IMG/VR virus record: IMGVR_UViG_3300031974_004051
Location: 1 to 64,000 of that record
Origin: a virus
Direction: 5' to 3' (one strand)
DNA length: 64,000 bases
A program made the translations under genes and the position numbers. Positions 1-8,227 of the stretch are shown here, piece after piece; position 1 is the stretch's first letter; the number at the start of each line of letters is the position of its first letter. The notes beneath the pieces are model-generated. The model saw only the letters and a program-made list of their open reading frames with translations, was not told the DNA's origin and searched no databases.

Positions 1-624
1 GGTACTTGTTGGTACTGGAGTGTCCGTAGGTGTCGGAGTTGGTGGTACCTCAGTCGCCGTTGGTACTGGAGTGTCCGTAGGTGTCGGAGTTGGTGGTACC
101 TCAGTCGCCGTTGGTACTGGAGTGTCCGTAGGTGTCGGGGTTACACTCAAATCAATCGTTGGACTTGGTGTAGGTGTGGGTTGTGGATTTATCTCACAAA
201 CATAAAAATAATGTGTCTCACCTGTGAAACCTGTATATGTATAAACATCATTATTTAAAATAAAATTTTCATAGTCATGTATTGTATTCCCACTTACATC
301 AAGGATATTAAAGTGTTCCGCAAAATCTTGGAAATCAAAAACGTAAGTTATTCCTGAATATATGTATGATGGGTCATTTGGTGTATTGTCAATCTCACAC
401 AACTTTATTGTTGTCCTTTCAGTTTCATCATTTGATAAATCATTTACAATACTCGGATTAAAAGGTATAGAAACATCAAAATTTAAAACTCTACCATCAT
501 AATCACCATCAAATTCTGCAATTTGATAGTCGTAAGTTTCTGAATTATCTAACCTTATATCGAGACTAACACCTAAATTTCTTAAAATATCCTGACTATT
601 CATAATATTATAAATATCTTTCAT
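1..624 (-). CDS. Fibre-like virion protein, 3' end cut by window edge
   Basis: The reverse strand is open from ATG at 624 (a second in-frame ATG lies at 603) through position 1, so the C-terminus is missing. About 140 residues of ordinary sequence beginning MKDIYNIMNSQDILRNLGV are followed from about residue 145 by a Pro/Thr-rich tract with unit PTPTPTDTPVPTATEVP. Such linkers are common in phage fibres, adhesins and surface proteins, so a tail or appendage role is an inference. It is divergent from the plus-strand operon, with both starts sharing an AT-rich gap (625-656). No domain was recognised. Confidence 0.75.
   Translation of the reverse strand, partial: MKDIYNIMNSQDILRNLGVSLDIRLDNSETYDYQIAEFDGDYDGRVLNFDVSIPFNPSIVNDLSNDETERTTIKLCEIDNTPNDPSYIYSGITYVFDFQDFAEHFNILDVSGNTIHDYENFILNNDVYTYTGFTGETHYFYVCEINPQPTPTPSPTIDLSVTPTPTDTPVPTATEVPPTPTPTDTPVPTATEVPPTPTPTDTPVPTST
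11..140. repeat. 51-bp tandem repeat, about 2.5 copies, open to the left
   Basis: Units start at 11, 62 and 113; the first two are identical over 51 bp and the third is cut after about 28 bp. Each unit encodes 17 residues of a Pro/Thr linker on the minus strand. Near-perfect DNA identity suggests recent copy-number change. The array may continue beyond position 1. Confidence 0.9.
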
Positions 625-633
625 AACATTTGA

Positions 634-641
634 TATTTATA
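634..641. promoter_or_regulatory. TATTTATA box in the divergent gap
   Basis: TATTTATA on the plus strand lies 15 nt before the ATG at 657; its complement TATAAATA lies 9 nt before the minus-strand ATG at 624. It could serve either gene as a late-type promoter. Confidence 0.4.
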
Positions 642-656
642 ATTAAACTAGTTTAT

Positions 657-1400
657 ATGAATAATTTTATAAAACAGGTAATTGAAGAGAAATTTGCATC
701 AAAAGCACAACAAAGATTCTTCTACGCCAAAGCGAACGAAAAGGGGTCTTCTAAGAAAGAAAAAAAGAAGTGGAAAAAATACGCTGATGAGTTTTCTAAA
801 GACACAGATTATGATGAAATCCCTGATAAAGTAACGGATGAAGAAAAGGAGGTTGATGAAATTGTTGATGCAAAAGGTAATATAAAAAGAGGTGGTAAAG
901 CGACGGACTTTCACGCAAAAGGTGTTGGTTCTAAAAAAACTACAGATAAGACAGTGAAAGCGGTTGGTGGTTCTCAAGGTACTCATGGGGTACATGGTAC
1001 ACACACTTCTCTTAGATATTGGGCAGAAACAGATATGAGTAAATCGTTAGGTTACGATGATACTTTGGGTGATGATGAAAATTTTAAAAAGGCGTACAAA
1101 CACTTTACAGGTAAATTAGGATTAACTCATGACGATGCAATGAAACGACTAAAAGATATGGGTTACGATGAAAAATTACCTGACGATAAAGTTCGTTTAG
1201 TGGAGAATCCTAAAAAATTTATGAGAGATTATATGGAAACGGTCCTCTCAAAAAAATCAGATAATCAAGAAATTGTAAATGATAATAAAAAGGATCTAAG
1301 TCCAATTATAAAAAGACAACTTACGTCTTTAAAGAACTCCCTAAAAAGTCATAATCTATCCTTATCAGACATTAAAGATTTTTTAGAAGGAGATGAATAG
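657..1400 (+). CDS. Unknown lysine-rich protein with N-terminal SKAQQRFFYAKA motif
   Basis: 247 residues if started at ATG 657; an upstream TTG at 630 is less likely because it overlaps the promoter box. The N-terminus MNNFIKQVIEEKFASKAQQ runs into RFFYAKANEKG and a Lys/Glu-rich stretch, followed by a His/Gly patch (GTHGVHGTHTS, about residues 112-122). SKAQQRFFYA-type starts occur in unassigned phage virion proteins, but no function is known to me. The gene overlaps the next by 8 bp. Confidence 0.75.
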   Translation: MNNFIKQVIEEKFASKAQQRFFYAKANEKGSSKKEKKKWKKYADEFSKDTDYDEIPDKVTDEEKEVDEIVDAKGNIKRGGKATDFHAKGVGSKKTTDKTVKAVGGSQGTHGVHGTHTSLRYWAETDMSKSLGYDDTLGDDENFKKAYKHFTGKLGLTHDDAMKRLKDMGYDEKLPDDKVRLVENPKKFMRDYMETVLSKKSDNQEIVNDNKKDLSPIIKRQLTSLKNSLKSHNLSLSDIKDFLEGDE

Positions 1401-1878
1401 TCAACTTAAAAATAGGGTTTTTAAATTACCTGATGATGTTTTTAATTTTATACATAAAATTTTTACATCGTTAGAAGATAAAACTATAGTCGGTACTCAG
1501 AGAGCAAAAAATCTTCTAAGAACAAGAAATCTTAGTTACTCACAATTAAAGGCAATTATTCACGATTTAGAGAATGGTGACCCTAATTCAATTCAGTACA
1601 AATTATCAGGTGGTGAGTTGATGTTGAATTGGGCGAAAACCCATCTAAATGGTGAAAGACAAATGGTAAAAAATATTAAAAAATCGAAACAAAGGGCTAA
1701 TGAAATCGGACAACTGAATGATATAAGAAAAAACCCATTTCTTTCGAAACATAAGAAAAAGACGAATTACTCCATACCAAGAAATATGATGAAGTCTAAT
1801 TCAGATAAAACTTCAGTAACACCAATATCATCATTAGGTATTTTTGAAGAAGTTGAGAGAATAAAAGGATTATTATAA
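1393..1878 (+). CDS. Unknown phage protein, 161 aa
   Basis: The start ATG overlaps the preceding gene and is preceded by AGAAGGAG, one of the few Shine-Dalgarno-like sites in this window. The middle (LSYSQLKAIIHDLENGDP) looks helical; the C-terminal half is basic (KKSKQRANEIG, HKKKTNY). It ends in TAATG, which overlaps the next start, so it is translationally coupled. No family was recognised. Confidence 0.75.
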   Translation: MNSQLKNRVFKLPDDVFNFIHKIFTSLEDKTIVGTQRAKNLLRTRNLSYSQLKAIIHDLENGDPNSIQYKLSGGELMLNWAKTHLNGERQMVKNIKKSKQRANEIGQLNDIRKNPFLSKHKKKTNYSIPRNMMKSNSDKTSVTPISSLGIFEEVERIKGLL

Positions 1879-2822
1879 TGGCAAGTCAAATAGATAATAT
1901 ATCAGGTAAGTATCGAGAGGAAGCACTCGCAAGAAATAACTATCAAGGAAATAAACGATACGACTCGAACCATCCAAACGCTTTATCAGATGGGGATGAA
2001 TTAGGTAAAGGAGATAATAATGGTAGAATTGGTAGTAATAGTGATATAACTAATAGAAACGAATCTTTAGGAAGAAATAAATACGGACCTAATTTTGGGT
2101 ATGGGATAGAAAATCCGAATGCAATTTCAGATGGGGACGAGTTCGGTAGAGGTGAGAACAGAGGTCAGATAGGTACATTTACAGATATAAACCAAAGACA
2201 AGAACACATCAAGAGAAATACATACACATCAAGTGACTCATACAGTTCTAATCACCCAAATGCGATCTCTGATGGAGATGAATTAGGAAAAGGCGATAAC
2301 AATGGTAAAGTAGGTGGATTAACGGATAACCAAACGAGAATTGATAATATAAGTCGTAATTTTTATAACGACCAAAATGGTTATGGTGTAAATCACCGAA
2401 ATGCATTATCTGATGGAGATGATAAAGGGAAGGGTGAGAATAACCAAAATATTGGTTCACTAACAGATATCAATACAAGAACCGATCTTCTAACAAGAAA
2501 TCAATACAACAACGACCAAAATGGTTATGGTGTAAATCATCCAAATGCGATATCGGATGGGGATGAAAAAGGTAAAGGTGATAATAACGGTAAAGTAGGT
2601 GGGTTGACTGATGTTAACACTAGATTAGATAATAAAGCCAGAAATATCTACAACGATCAAAATGGTTATGGTCTAACACACCCTAACGCCATTTCTGATG
2701 GAGACGAGAAGGGACGAGCAGAAAATAATAATAAGATAGGTACACTAACCGATATAAAAGAAAGAACACAACATATAGGGAGAAACAACTATAATAGTTC
2801 AAATGGTTATCCTGATTTTTAA
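1878..2822 (+). CDS. Six-fold repeat protein, probable virion component
   Basis: 314 residues made almost wholly of six diverged repeats of about 47 residues. Each has the core N(H/E)PNA(I/L)SDGDE.GKG(D/E)NN, then a G..TDI..R segment and an aromatic RN.Y linker (for example YNDQNGYG). Asp/Asn/Gly-rich repeats of this kind could bind calcium or form a beta-solenoid, which is inference. It is coupled to both neighbours through TAATG overlaps and sits in a run of probable structural genes. Family not recognised. Confidence 0.8.
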   Translation: MASQIDNISGKYREEALARNNYQGNKRYDSNHPNALSDGDELGKGDNNGRIGSNSDITNRNESLGRNKYGPNFGYGIENPNAISDGDEFGRGENRGQIGTFTDINQRQEHIKRNTYTSSDSYSSNHPNAISDGDELGKGDNNGKVGGLTDNQTRIDNISRNFYNDQNGYGVNHRNALSDGDDKGKGENNQNIGSLTDINTRTDLLTRNQYNNDQNGYGVNHPNAISDGDEKGKGDNNGKVGGLTDVNTRLDNKARNIYNDQNGYGLTHPNAISDGDEKGRAENNNKIGTLTDIKERTQHIGRNNYNSSNGYPDF

Positions 2823-3511
2823 TGAAATTATTTAAGGACATATATAAATTTTTGATTGGAGAACAGTCGGAACCCAAACTACCAAGTAGACCACGGGCGA
2901 TCGCCAATGCAATTAAAAAGAGACACCCAATATCCTTTTTTTACAATGGTCCTCGAGGGGAGGTACAACCAGGTCGACGTATAAAAGCGGAGATGGTTGC
3001 ATTAGGTTTATCTAAAAAAGGTAAAATGATTGTGAGAGCATGGGTACAACCCCCATCAAGGTCTAAGACGGGTTTTGAAAAGAATAATTGGAGAACTTTC
3101 ATTCTTTCAAGAATGAGTCAAATAGAAATTTTTGATCAGGAAACATTCGACCAAAAAAGACCCGGATATAAAGAAGGTGATGATAACTCTATGACGGTAA
3201 CATATGTAACTTCAGATTGGTCCTCTACACCTGAACCCGAGGTTGAACCTCAACCACAACCCGAACCTGCAACTGAACCACAACCCGAACCTGCAACTGA
3301 CACACAACCTGAACCAGAATCTGAACCATCAGCTGAACCTCAATCAAATGAACTACCTCAACCTGAACCAGAAAATAGACCAAGTATTGAACCACCTAGA
3401 GTCGATAACGACCAAGCTAACGACCAAGATAACGACGAAGATGAAGAAGATAATAACTATGATGGTCTAAATGAAGATATTAAAAGAATAAAGAAATTAC
3501 TTTATAATTAA
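2822..3511 (+). CDS. WYL-like domain protein with acidic Pro/Glu tail
   Basis: 229 residues. Residues about 25-120 resemble a WYL domain: AIANAIKKRHPISFFYNGPR, an R-rich strand (GRRIKAEMVALGLSKKGK), VRAWVQPPS, then WRTFILSRMSQIEIFDQ and ETFDQKRPGYKEGDD. WYL domains usually sense ligands or nucleic acid in regulators. From about residue 138 the protein becomes PEPEVEPQPQPEPA-type low complexity, then an Asp/Glu-rich end. There is no helix-turn-helix, unlike typical WYL regulators. It lies among virion-like genes, so a structural or injected role is possible. Confidence 0.7.
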   Translation: MKLFKDIYKFLIGEQSEPKLPSRPRAIANAIKKRHPISFFYNGPRGEVQPGRRIKAEMVALGLSKKGKMIVRAWVQPPSRSKTGFEKNNWRTFILSRMSQIEIFDQETFDQKRPGYKEGDDNSMTVTYVTSDWSSTPEPEVEPQPQPEPATEPQPEPATDTQPEPESEPSAEPQSNELPQPEPENRPSIEPPRVDNDQANDQDNDEDEEDNNYDGLNEDIKRIKKLLYN

Positions 3512-3529
3512 TAATAATATACTTATATT
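3501..3529 (+). promoter_or_regulatory. Promoter with 17-nt spacer (TTTATA / TATATT)
   Basis: TTTATA at 3501-3506, 17 nt, then TATATT at 3524-3529, upstream of ATG 3548. The -35-like box overlaps the end of the preceding gene. AT-rich context lowers confidence. Confidence 0.4.
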
Positions 3530-3547
3530 TTATATAAATTAAAAAAT

Positions 3548-4138
3548 ATGTCAGATAAAAAAGGTACTATAAACGAAAACGATCTAATGCAGAGATTGGT
3601 GGGTGCAAAGAAAGTAATGAACGCCGTTGACGGTAAAACATATAAAACGGGTAATATCGACCCCACTGCATTAACACAATCTAACGATAAATTAGTTTCT
3701 CAAGTACCAACAACAAATCCAAACTTAAAGAAACCTGTTGGGTCTAACGTTGTCAATGAGGATAAAATAAGAAACTCTAAATTACCTGATTCAATCAAAG
3801 AGGCAATGATTAAAAACCCAATACCAACGATGGATGAAATATCGTTAAGTGATGGTTTAGATATGTCATTTGTTGAAGGTGCAAAAAAACTTATGGAAAG
3901 AGAAGGTCTGACAAAAAAACAACCTCAACAAACAATTCAACAACCCACACAAAACACTTCAGATTTGAAGTCCCTTATAAAAGAAACCATCAAAGATACT
4001 TTGGAGGAGATAGTGGATAGAAAATTAGAATTAATACTTACAGCTTCAAAAACTGCGTCTGTTAATGAAACATTAGTATTAAAAGTGGGTGATTCAATAT
4101 TCAAAGGTAAAATTACTGGCGTAAATAAAGCAAAATAA
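3548..4138 (+). CDS. Unknown, probable structural protein, 196 aa
   Basis: Starts at ATG 3548 after an A-rich leader, with no Shine-Dalgarno. Early residues (MSDKKGTINENDLMQRLVGA) are polar. The middle has a Gln-rich spacer (KKQPQQTIQQPTQN, about residues 121-135), then an acidic helix (IKETIKDTLEEIVDRKLELI) and a small beta-rich end (TLVLKVGDSIFKGKITGV). Oligomerisation helix plus beta end suggests a virion part, by inference only. A terminator hairpin covers its stop codon. Confidence 0.75.
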   Translation: MSDKKGTINENDLMQRLVGAKKVMNAVDGKTYKTGNIDPTALTQSNDKLVSQVPTTNPNLKKPVGSNVVNEDKIRNSKLPDSIKEAMIKNPIPTMDEISLSDGLDMSFVEGAKKLMEREGLTKKQPQQTIQQPTQNTSDLKSLIKETIKDTLEEIVDRKLELILTASKTASVNETLVLKVGDSIFKGKITGVNKAK

Positions 4139-4160
4139 GGATTGATTTCCTTATTTTATT
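4132..4160 (+). terminator. Rho-independent terminator
   Basis: 10-bp stem AAAATAAGGA (4132-4141), loop TTGATT, TCCTTATTTT (4148-4157), then a T-rich stretch. It overlaps the stop codon of the upstream gene and the -35-like box of the next promoter. Confidence 0.7.
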
Positions 4161-4170
4161 TTCTTATATT
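4142..4170 (+). promoter_or_regulatory. Promoter, TTGATT-N17-TATATT
   Basis: TTGATT at 4142-4147 and TATATT at 4165-4170 with exactly 17 nt between, 20 nt before ATG 4191. It starts the glycosyltransferase/dUTPase/PhoH run. The -35 sits in the loop of the terminator hairpin. Confidence 0.6.
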
Positions 4171-4190
4171 TTGATATATAGTTAGAATAT

Positions 4191-5423
4191 ATGTCAAAGA
4201 TTAAGATACTCGCAATACCATCAGATTCACATGGTGTTGGGAAATACAGAATTATTGATCCATACACTTTTATTGGAGATAAGTACTCAGATGAGGTGCA
4301 TGTTGATATTGTATTTGATGTACCTGATCAAGACGATTACTTCACAAAATACGACATTGTTGTATTCCATTCATTCATCCACAAAAATAGTCATGAACAA
4401 AATATTAAAAGGATTAAATGGTTAAAAACTAACGGTATTAAAGTCATCATGGATACGGATGACTTTTGGAGAGTTGACCAAAGACATCCAAACTATGAAA
4501 CTTTTCAAAGAGGTGAGTTGGCCAAAAAACGTGTAGAATTATTAAGGTTATCTGACCATATAACAACCACAACTCCCATATACGCTAACACAATTAAACA
4601 ACTGTTAGGTTTAAAGAATATTTCTATTTTCCCAAATGCGGTTAATGAGAATGAACCGCAATTTCAATCTAAACCAATAAAATCAGATAAAGTTAGATTT
4701 GGTTGGTTAGGTGGTTCTTCACATCTTCACGATATTGAACTCATGAAAAGTGGTATTTCTATGATTCAAAACCAATATAAAGATAAAACTCAATTTGTCT
4801 TGTGTGGTTTTGACTTAAGAGGAAATATGAGAGAGATTAATAAATTGACGGGTGAAGTCAACACCCGACCAATAAAACCTAATGAAACTGTTTGGTATAA
4901 GTATGAAAAAATATTTACTAACGACTATAAAAGTTTAGATCCAAATTATACTTCCTACCTCAACACATGGACTAAGAATCCATATGAAGGTGAATTCGAT
5001 CAACCATATGTGAGAAGATGGACGTTAGATATAAACAAATATGCATCAAATTACAACTATTTCGATATATCGTTAGCACCATTAGTAAAGAGTGAGTTTA
5101 ATAAAAATAAATCTCAGTTAAAGGTAATCGAAGCGGGTTTCCATAAGAAAGCGTTAATCGCAACTCAAGAAGACCCTTACACCATTGATCTTATTGATAG
5201 TTTCGACAGGGGAGTTTTTAAAGAGAATGGAAATGCTTTATTAGTGAAAACTTCAAAGAACCATAAACAATGGGCTCAACAAATGAAAAGATTAATTGAA
5301 AATCCGAATTTGATTGAAGACTTGGGTAATAAATTATATGAAACAGTAAAAGACAAATATTCCCTCTCTACTGTTTCTAAAAATAGAGTGGAATTATTTA
5401 AAACAATTATAAATAAAAATTAA
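4191..5423 (+). CDS. Glycosyltransferase, GT4-like (GT-B fold)
   Basis: 410 residues. The N-terminal half follows a GT-B donor/acceptor layout with VFHSFIHK and a central VIMDTDDFW segment. The C-terminal half has IFPNAVNEN and VRFGWLGGSSHLHDIELM, the linker strand typical of group 1 glycosyltransferases, and later the nucleotide-sugar region SLAPLVKSEFNKNKSQLKVIE with the family's Glu. It likely transfers a sugar onto a phage or cell-surface acceptor; donor and acceptor cannot be told. First gene after its own promoter. Confidence 0.85.
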   Translation: MSKIKILAIPSDSHGVGKYRIIDPYTFIGDKYSDEVHVDIVFDVPDQDDYFTKYDIVVFHSFIHKNSHEQNIKRIKWLKTNGIKVIMDTDDFWRVDQRHPNYETFQRGELAKKRVELLRLSDHITTTTPIYANTIKQLLGLKNISIFPNAVNENEPQFQSKPIKSDKVRFGWLGGSSHLHDIELMKSGISMIQNQYKDKTQFVLCGFDLRGNMREINKLTGEVNTRPIKPNETVWYKYEKIFTNDYKSLDPNYTSYLNTWTKNPYEGEFDQPYVRRWTLDINKYASNYNYFDISLAPLVKSEFNKNKSQLKVIEAGFHKKALIATQEDPYTIDLIDSFDRGVFKENGNALLVKTSKNHKQWAQQMKRLIENPNLIEDLGNKLYETVKDKYSLSTVSKNRVELFKTIINKN

Positions 5424-5427
5424 AATT

Positions 5428-5661
5428 ATGTATTATTTAGCAACCGTAGGTTATGAAACAGAACAATTGGACAGAAATGGTAATCCGAGAGTTCAAAAAG
5501 TTAAGTATGTCGTAGAAGCAGAATCTGTAGAAGAAGCGACAATTGTTTTGGCCAATTATAGAAAAGAAGATATGAGGTCAAGTGAAAGTATTTCTATCGC
5601 CAAAATGGCAATAGAATGTGTTATCGATTCAAAAATTACACCAGAATATTATAAAGGTTAA
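5428..5661 (+). CDS. Small protein resembling DUF4494 N-terminus
   Basis: 77 residues beginning MYYLATVGYETEQLDRNG, then KVKYVVEAESVEEATIVLA. The KY.VEA.SVEEA pattern is like DUF4494, a family I associate with Bacteroidota genomes; the length is shorter than the usual family member. Function unknown. It sits 4 nt after the glycosyltransferase and 2 nt before the HD-like gene. Confidence 0.65.
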   Translation: MYYLATVGYETEQLDRNGNPRVQKVKYVVEAESVEEATIVLANYRKEDMRSSESISIAKMAIECVIDSKITPEYYKG

Positions 5662-5663
5662 TT

Positions 5664-6224
5664 ATGTTAAATAAAGAACAAATAGAAAGAAATAAGAGTA
5701 AATTACTCGAAACATCGGAAAAATATGGGATACTAAATGAAGGTCTTTTAGAATATTTAGGTGAAGATCTTTTTACGTCCCCCGCATCCACATCTTTAGA
5801 TATGTACGGTGCATACCCCGGTGGTTTACTTGAACATATTTTTATCGCGTCAAAATACGCGGTCAAAGTCAATTCAATACTTCCCGAAAATTTACAACAA
5901 GACGTTTCAAGTATTTTAAAATGTACAATTCTTTCTCAAATAGGAAAAGTATTTCTATTTAAACCAAACGAAAGTGAATGGCACAGAACAAAACTCGGTA
6001 AGATGTATGAATTTAATGACGATTTAGTTTCAATGAGAGTTGGTGAAAGATCATCTTACTATTGTTCTAAATTTGGAGTCACACTTACAGAAGAAGAATA
6101 TCAAACAATTGTCAACTCTGATAAGGGCGATGACGATTTACAGTCCAAGTACCATTCAACACCATTAGCTCAAATTGTAAAACAAGGATTTGAATTAGCA
6201 ATATTTGAACAAAAACATGGATGA
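5664..6224 (+). CDS. Degenerate HD-type hydrolase-like protein
   Basis: 186 residues. GAYPGGLLEHIFIASKYAVK (about 49-68) resembles the first histidine region of HD phosphohydrolases, and HSTPLAQIVKQGFELA near the C-terminus resembles their last helix. Where the HD doublet is expected the protein reads CTILSQIGKVFLF, with Ser-Gln in place of His-Asp. It is therefore either catalytically inactive or uses other ligands. It overlaps dUTPase by 8 bp, which fits a nucleotide-pool context. Confidence 0.6.
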   Translation: MLNKEQIERNKSKLLETSEKYGILNEGLLEYLGEDLFTSPASTSLDMYGAYPGGLLEHIFIASKYAVKVNSILPENLQQDVSSILKCTILSQIGKVFLFKPNESEWHRTKLGKMYEFNDDLVSMRVGERSSYYCSKFGVTLTEEEYQTIVNSDKGDDDLQSKYHSTPLAQIVKQGFELAIFEQKHG

Positions 6225-6828
6225 AAAGATTCTAAGATCATATCTCGAAAAATTAGAGAATTTTGAGGAAGTTTTAGGTAACACAGATGAGGGTGAAGTC
6301 GATGATAAGTTTATACAAGACATTGAAAATACCTTATCTCAGTTAAGTAGTGATGTTGGTGCGCATGTAAATTCACAAAGTGACTTACAGGGTTTCGGTA
6401 TAAATGTAAAAATAAAACTTATTGATCCTGAAGCTAAATTACCATCATATTCAAAGGATGGTGATGGGTGTGTTGATCTTCATTGTATATCGTATGAAAT
6501 CAATGAACAAACTAATCAGATAACATACAAAACAGGAATTGCATTAGAAATACCACCAAACTACGTTGGATTGGTATTTCCAAGATCATCAATTAGAAGA
6601 ACACGACTTTCTTTAAGTAATAGTGTTGGAGTAATTGATAGTGGGTATAGAGGTGAAATAATCGCCACATTTAACATGACAAATTCAACTGATACAACGA
6701 TTTATGAAAAAGGTGAAAGAATATGTCAACTTATGATCCTACCATACCCAAAAATAAACTTTATCCCGACTGATGACTTATCAGACACCTCTCGTGGGAC
6801 TGGTGGTTTTGGGTCGACGGGTAAATAA
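6217..6828 (+). CDS. dut: dUTP diphosphatase (dUTPase)
   Basis: Hydrolyses dUTP to dUMP and pyrophosphate, keeping uracil out of DNA and feeding thymidylate synthesis. All five trimeric dUTPase motifs are present: DGCVDLHC, PRSSI, GVIDSGYRGEI, RICQLMI and the glycine-rich C-terminal RGTGGFGSTG. About 60 extra N-terminal residues precede the core, which is usually around 140 residues. ATG 6217 is preferred over TTG 6205 because it cuts the overlap with the previous gene to 8 bp. It works with the dCMP deaminase at 18.7-19.2 kb. Confidence 0.95.
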   Translation: MDEKILRSYLEKLENFEEVLGNTDEGEVDDKFIQDIENTLSQLSSDVGAHVNSQSDLQGFGINVKIKLIDPEAKLPSYSKDGDGCVDLHCISYEINEQTNQITYKTGIALEIPPNYVGLVFPRSSIRRTRLSLSNSVGVIDSGYRGEIIATFNMTNSTDTTIYEKGERICQLMILPYPKINFIPTDDLSDTSRGTGGFGSTGK

Positions 6829-6833
6829 ATTTT

Positions 6834-6841
6834 TATAAATA
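6834..6841 (+). promoter_or_regulatory. TATAAATA box in T4 orientation before phoH
   Basis: Exact T4 late-promoter octamer on the coding strand, 4 nt before ATG 6846. It is one of the few sites in this window in the canonical orientation. Confidence 0.35.
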
Positions 6842-6845
6842 ATTA

Positions 6846-7541
6846 ATGGCTCGAAGAACAGGAGAAAAGAGGTTAACACACAAACAAAGAATTAGAGAAA
6901 TTTTTAAAAAACCTCGAGAAAAATTTTTAACAGAATCTCAAAAAGAGTATTGGGATGTTTTAGATAAAAACGAAATAACTTTATGTTTTGGACCCGCGGG
7001 TGTTGGTAAATCATATATTGCCATGAAAAAAGCGGTGGACCTTTTACATGACGAGAATAATAAATACGAAAAAATTATTATCGTTAGACCAGCAGTGGAG
7101 GCTGAAGAAAAATTAGGTTCCCTACCTGGTGGTTTAGAAGAAAAATTAGATCCATATATTTTTCCATCGTATTATCTTCTAAATAAGATTATTGGAAAAG
7201 ATTGTAGGGAAAAACTAAAAGATGAAGGATTTATAGAAGTTGCGGCACTTGCATATATGAGAGGATGGAATGTCGATAATACAATCTTAGTATTTGAAGA
7301 GGCACAGAACGCGACACCTGCACAAATAAAATTACTATTAACTCGAATTGGTTTTAATTCTAAATTCTTCATTTCGGGAGACTTAGAACAATCTGATAAA
7401 TTTAAAGACATTACAAGAAGTGGATTGTACGACGCAAAGGTAAGATTAGATGGTCTTAACCATGTCGGTATTCATGAATTCGGAACAGAAGACATTGTGA
7501 GAAACCCATTAATTAGTCAAATCTTAAAAAGATACGATTAA
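6846..7541 (+). CDS. phoH: PhoH-like ATPase
   Basis: 231 residues. Walker A is FGPAGVGKSYIAMKKAV (about residues 47-63), followed by KIIIVRPAVEAEEKLGSLPG, the PhoH signature region, and a Walker B-like ILVFEEAQNATPAQIK and FFISGDLEQSD sensor region. PhoH-family ATPases, some with helicase or RNA-linked roles, are very common in marine T4-like phages; their exact job in infection is not settled. Length is near that of the PhoH core, with a basic N-terminal extension. Confidence 0.93.
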   Translation: MARRTGEKRLTHKQRIREIFKKPREKFLTESQKEYWDVLDKNEITLCFGPAGVGKSYIAMKKAVDLLHDENNKYEKIIIVRPAVEAEEKLGSLPGGLEEKLDPYIFPSYYLLNKIIGKDCREKLKDEGFIEVAALAYMRGWNVDNTILVFEEAQNATPAQIKLLLTRIGFNSKFFISGDLEQSDKFKDITRSGLYDAKVRLDGLNHVGIHEFGTEDIVRNPLISQILKRYD

Positions 7542-7542
7542 C

Positions 7543-7571
7543 TTTACTTATAATATTTTATTTATTATATT
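7543..7571 (+). promoter_or_regulatory. Promoter, TTTACT-N17-TATATT
   Basis: TTTACT at 7543-7548 and TATATT at 7566-7571 with a 17-nt spacer; the ATG at 7577 is only 5 nt further, so the leader would be very short. Confidence 0.45.
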
Positions 7572-7576
7572 TTATT

Positions 7577-8227
7577 ATGGAGATTTTTATCAGTATAGAT
7601 GGTGTTTTAAGGAATACAATTGCAAAATTTGATTACCACTACAAAGATTATTACTTAGATTCTGAACCTGAAGAAAAGACGGAGGAGGAAAATAAGTTTG
7701 AATATGGTGTCATCGAACCTGTAAAAAACAATTTTTTACTCGAGAGTTATAAATTCCAATCAAAAGAAGAATTCGATAATTTTACTTTCATTGATTACTC
7801 AGTCGAAATTTTTGGTCACTCAAATCCGAGTTATCAAAATGTGTTTTTTGAACTTAATAATTTAATTTATCAAAACAAAGAACACAATTTTACTTTAGTG
7901 GGATTGGACCAATTAGGTAAATCTAAACCATCGACTCTTTTCTTTTTATCTAAGAATGGGTTTATGGGTAATAATGTAAAATTTACAATGTCCTCAGAGA
8001 TACCGAACCTATGGAAAAAATGTGATCTATGGATTACAGACTCCCAACCAATCATCGACTCAGTACCAAAAAATAAGAAGGTTGTCAAGTTTAATACTGA
8101 CTATAACCAACACTTTACAAATAGTTTAGAAATACATAAATTAACAGAAATAGATAAAACATGGTTGAAATCTTCGGAGAATATTATTATATCAACACTA
8201 ACAAAATTGTTGAATGTTGCGAAATAA
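7577..8227 (+). CDS. Unknown; N-terminus HAD-like but first Asp missing
   Basis: 216 residues. MEIFISIDGVLRNTIAKFDY resembles the first HAD-phosphatase motif (DxDGVL), but the nucleophile position is Ser. Near the end DLWITDSQPIIDSVPKNKKVVKF looks like a HAD-style late strand. The body between is not recognised. It may be an inactive HAD relative, which is inference. Its 3' end overlaps the next gene by 67 bp. Confidence 0.6.
   Translation: MEIFISIDGVLRNTIAKFDYHYKDYYLDSEPEEKTEEENKFEYGVIEPVKNNFLLESYKFQSKEEFDNFTFIDYSVEIFGHSNPSYQNVFFELNNLIYQNKEHNFTLVGLDQLGKSKPSTLFFLSKNGFMGNNVKFTMSSEIPNLWKKCDLWITDSQPIIDSVPKNKKVVKFNTDYNQHFTNSLEIHKLTEIDKTWLKSSENIIISTLTKLLNVAK

Noticed and set aside
20-205. Val/Gly-rich plus-strand ORF in the left repeat
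   Set aside because: Shadow of the Pro/Thr repeat of the minus-strand gene, which remains open across the whole left edge.
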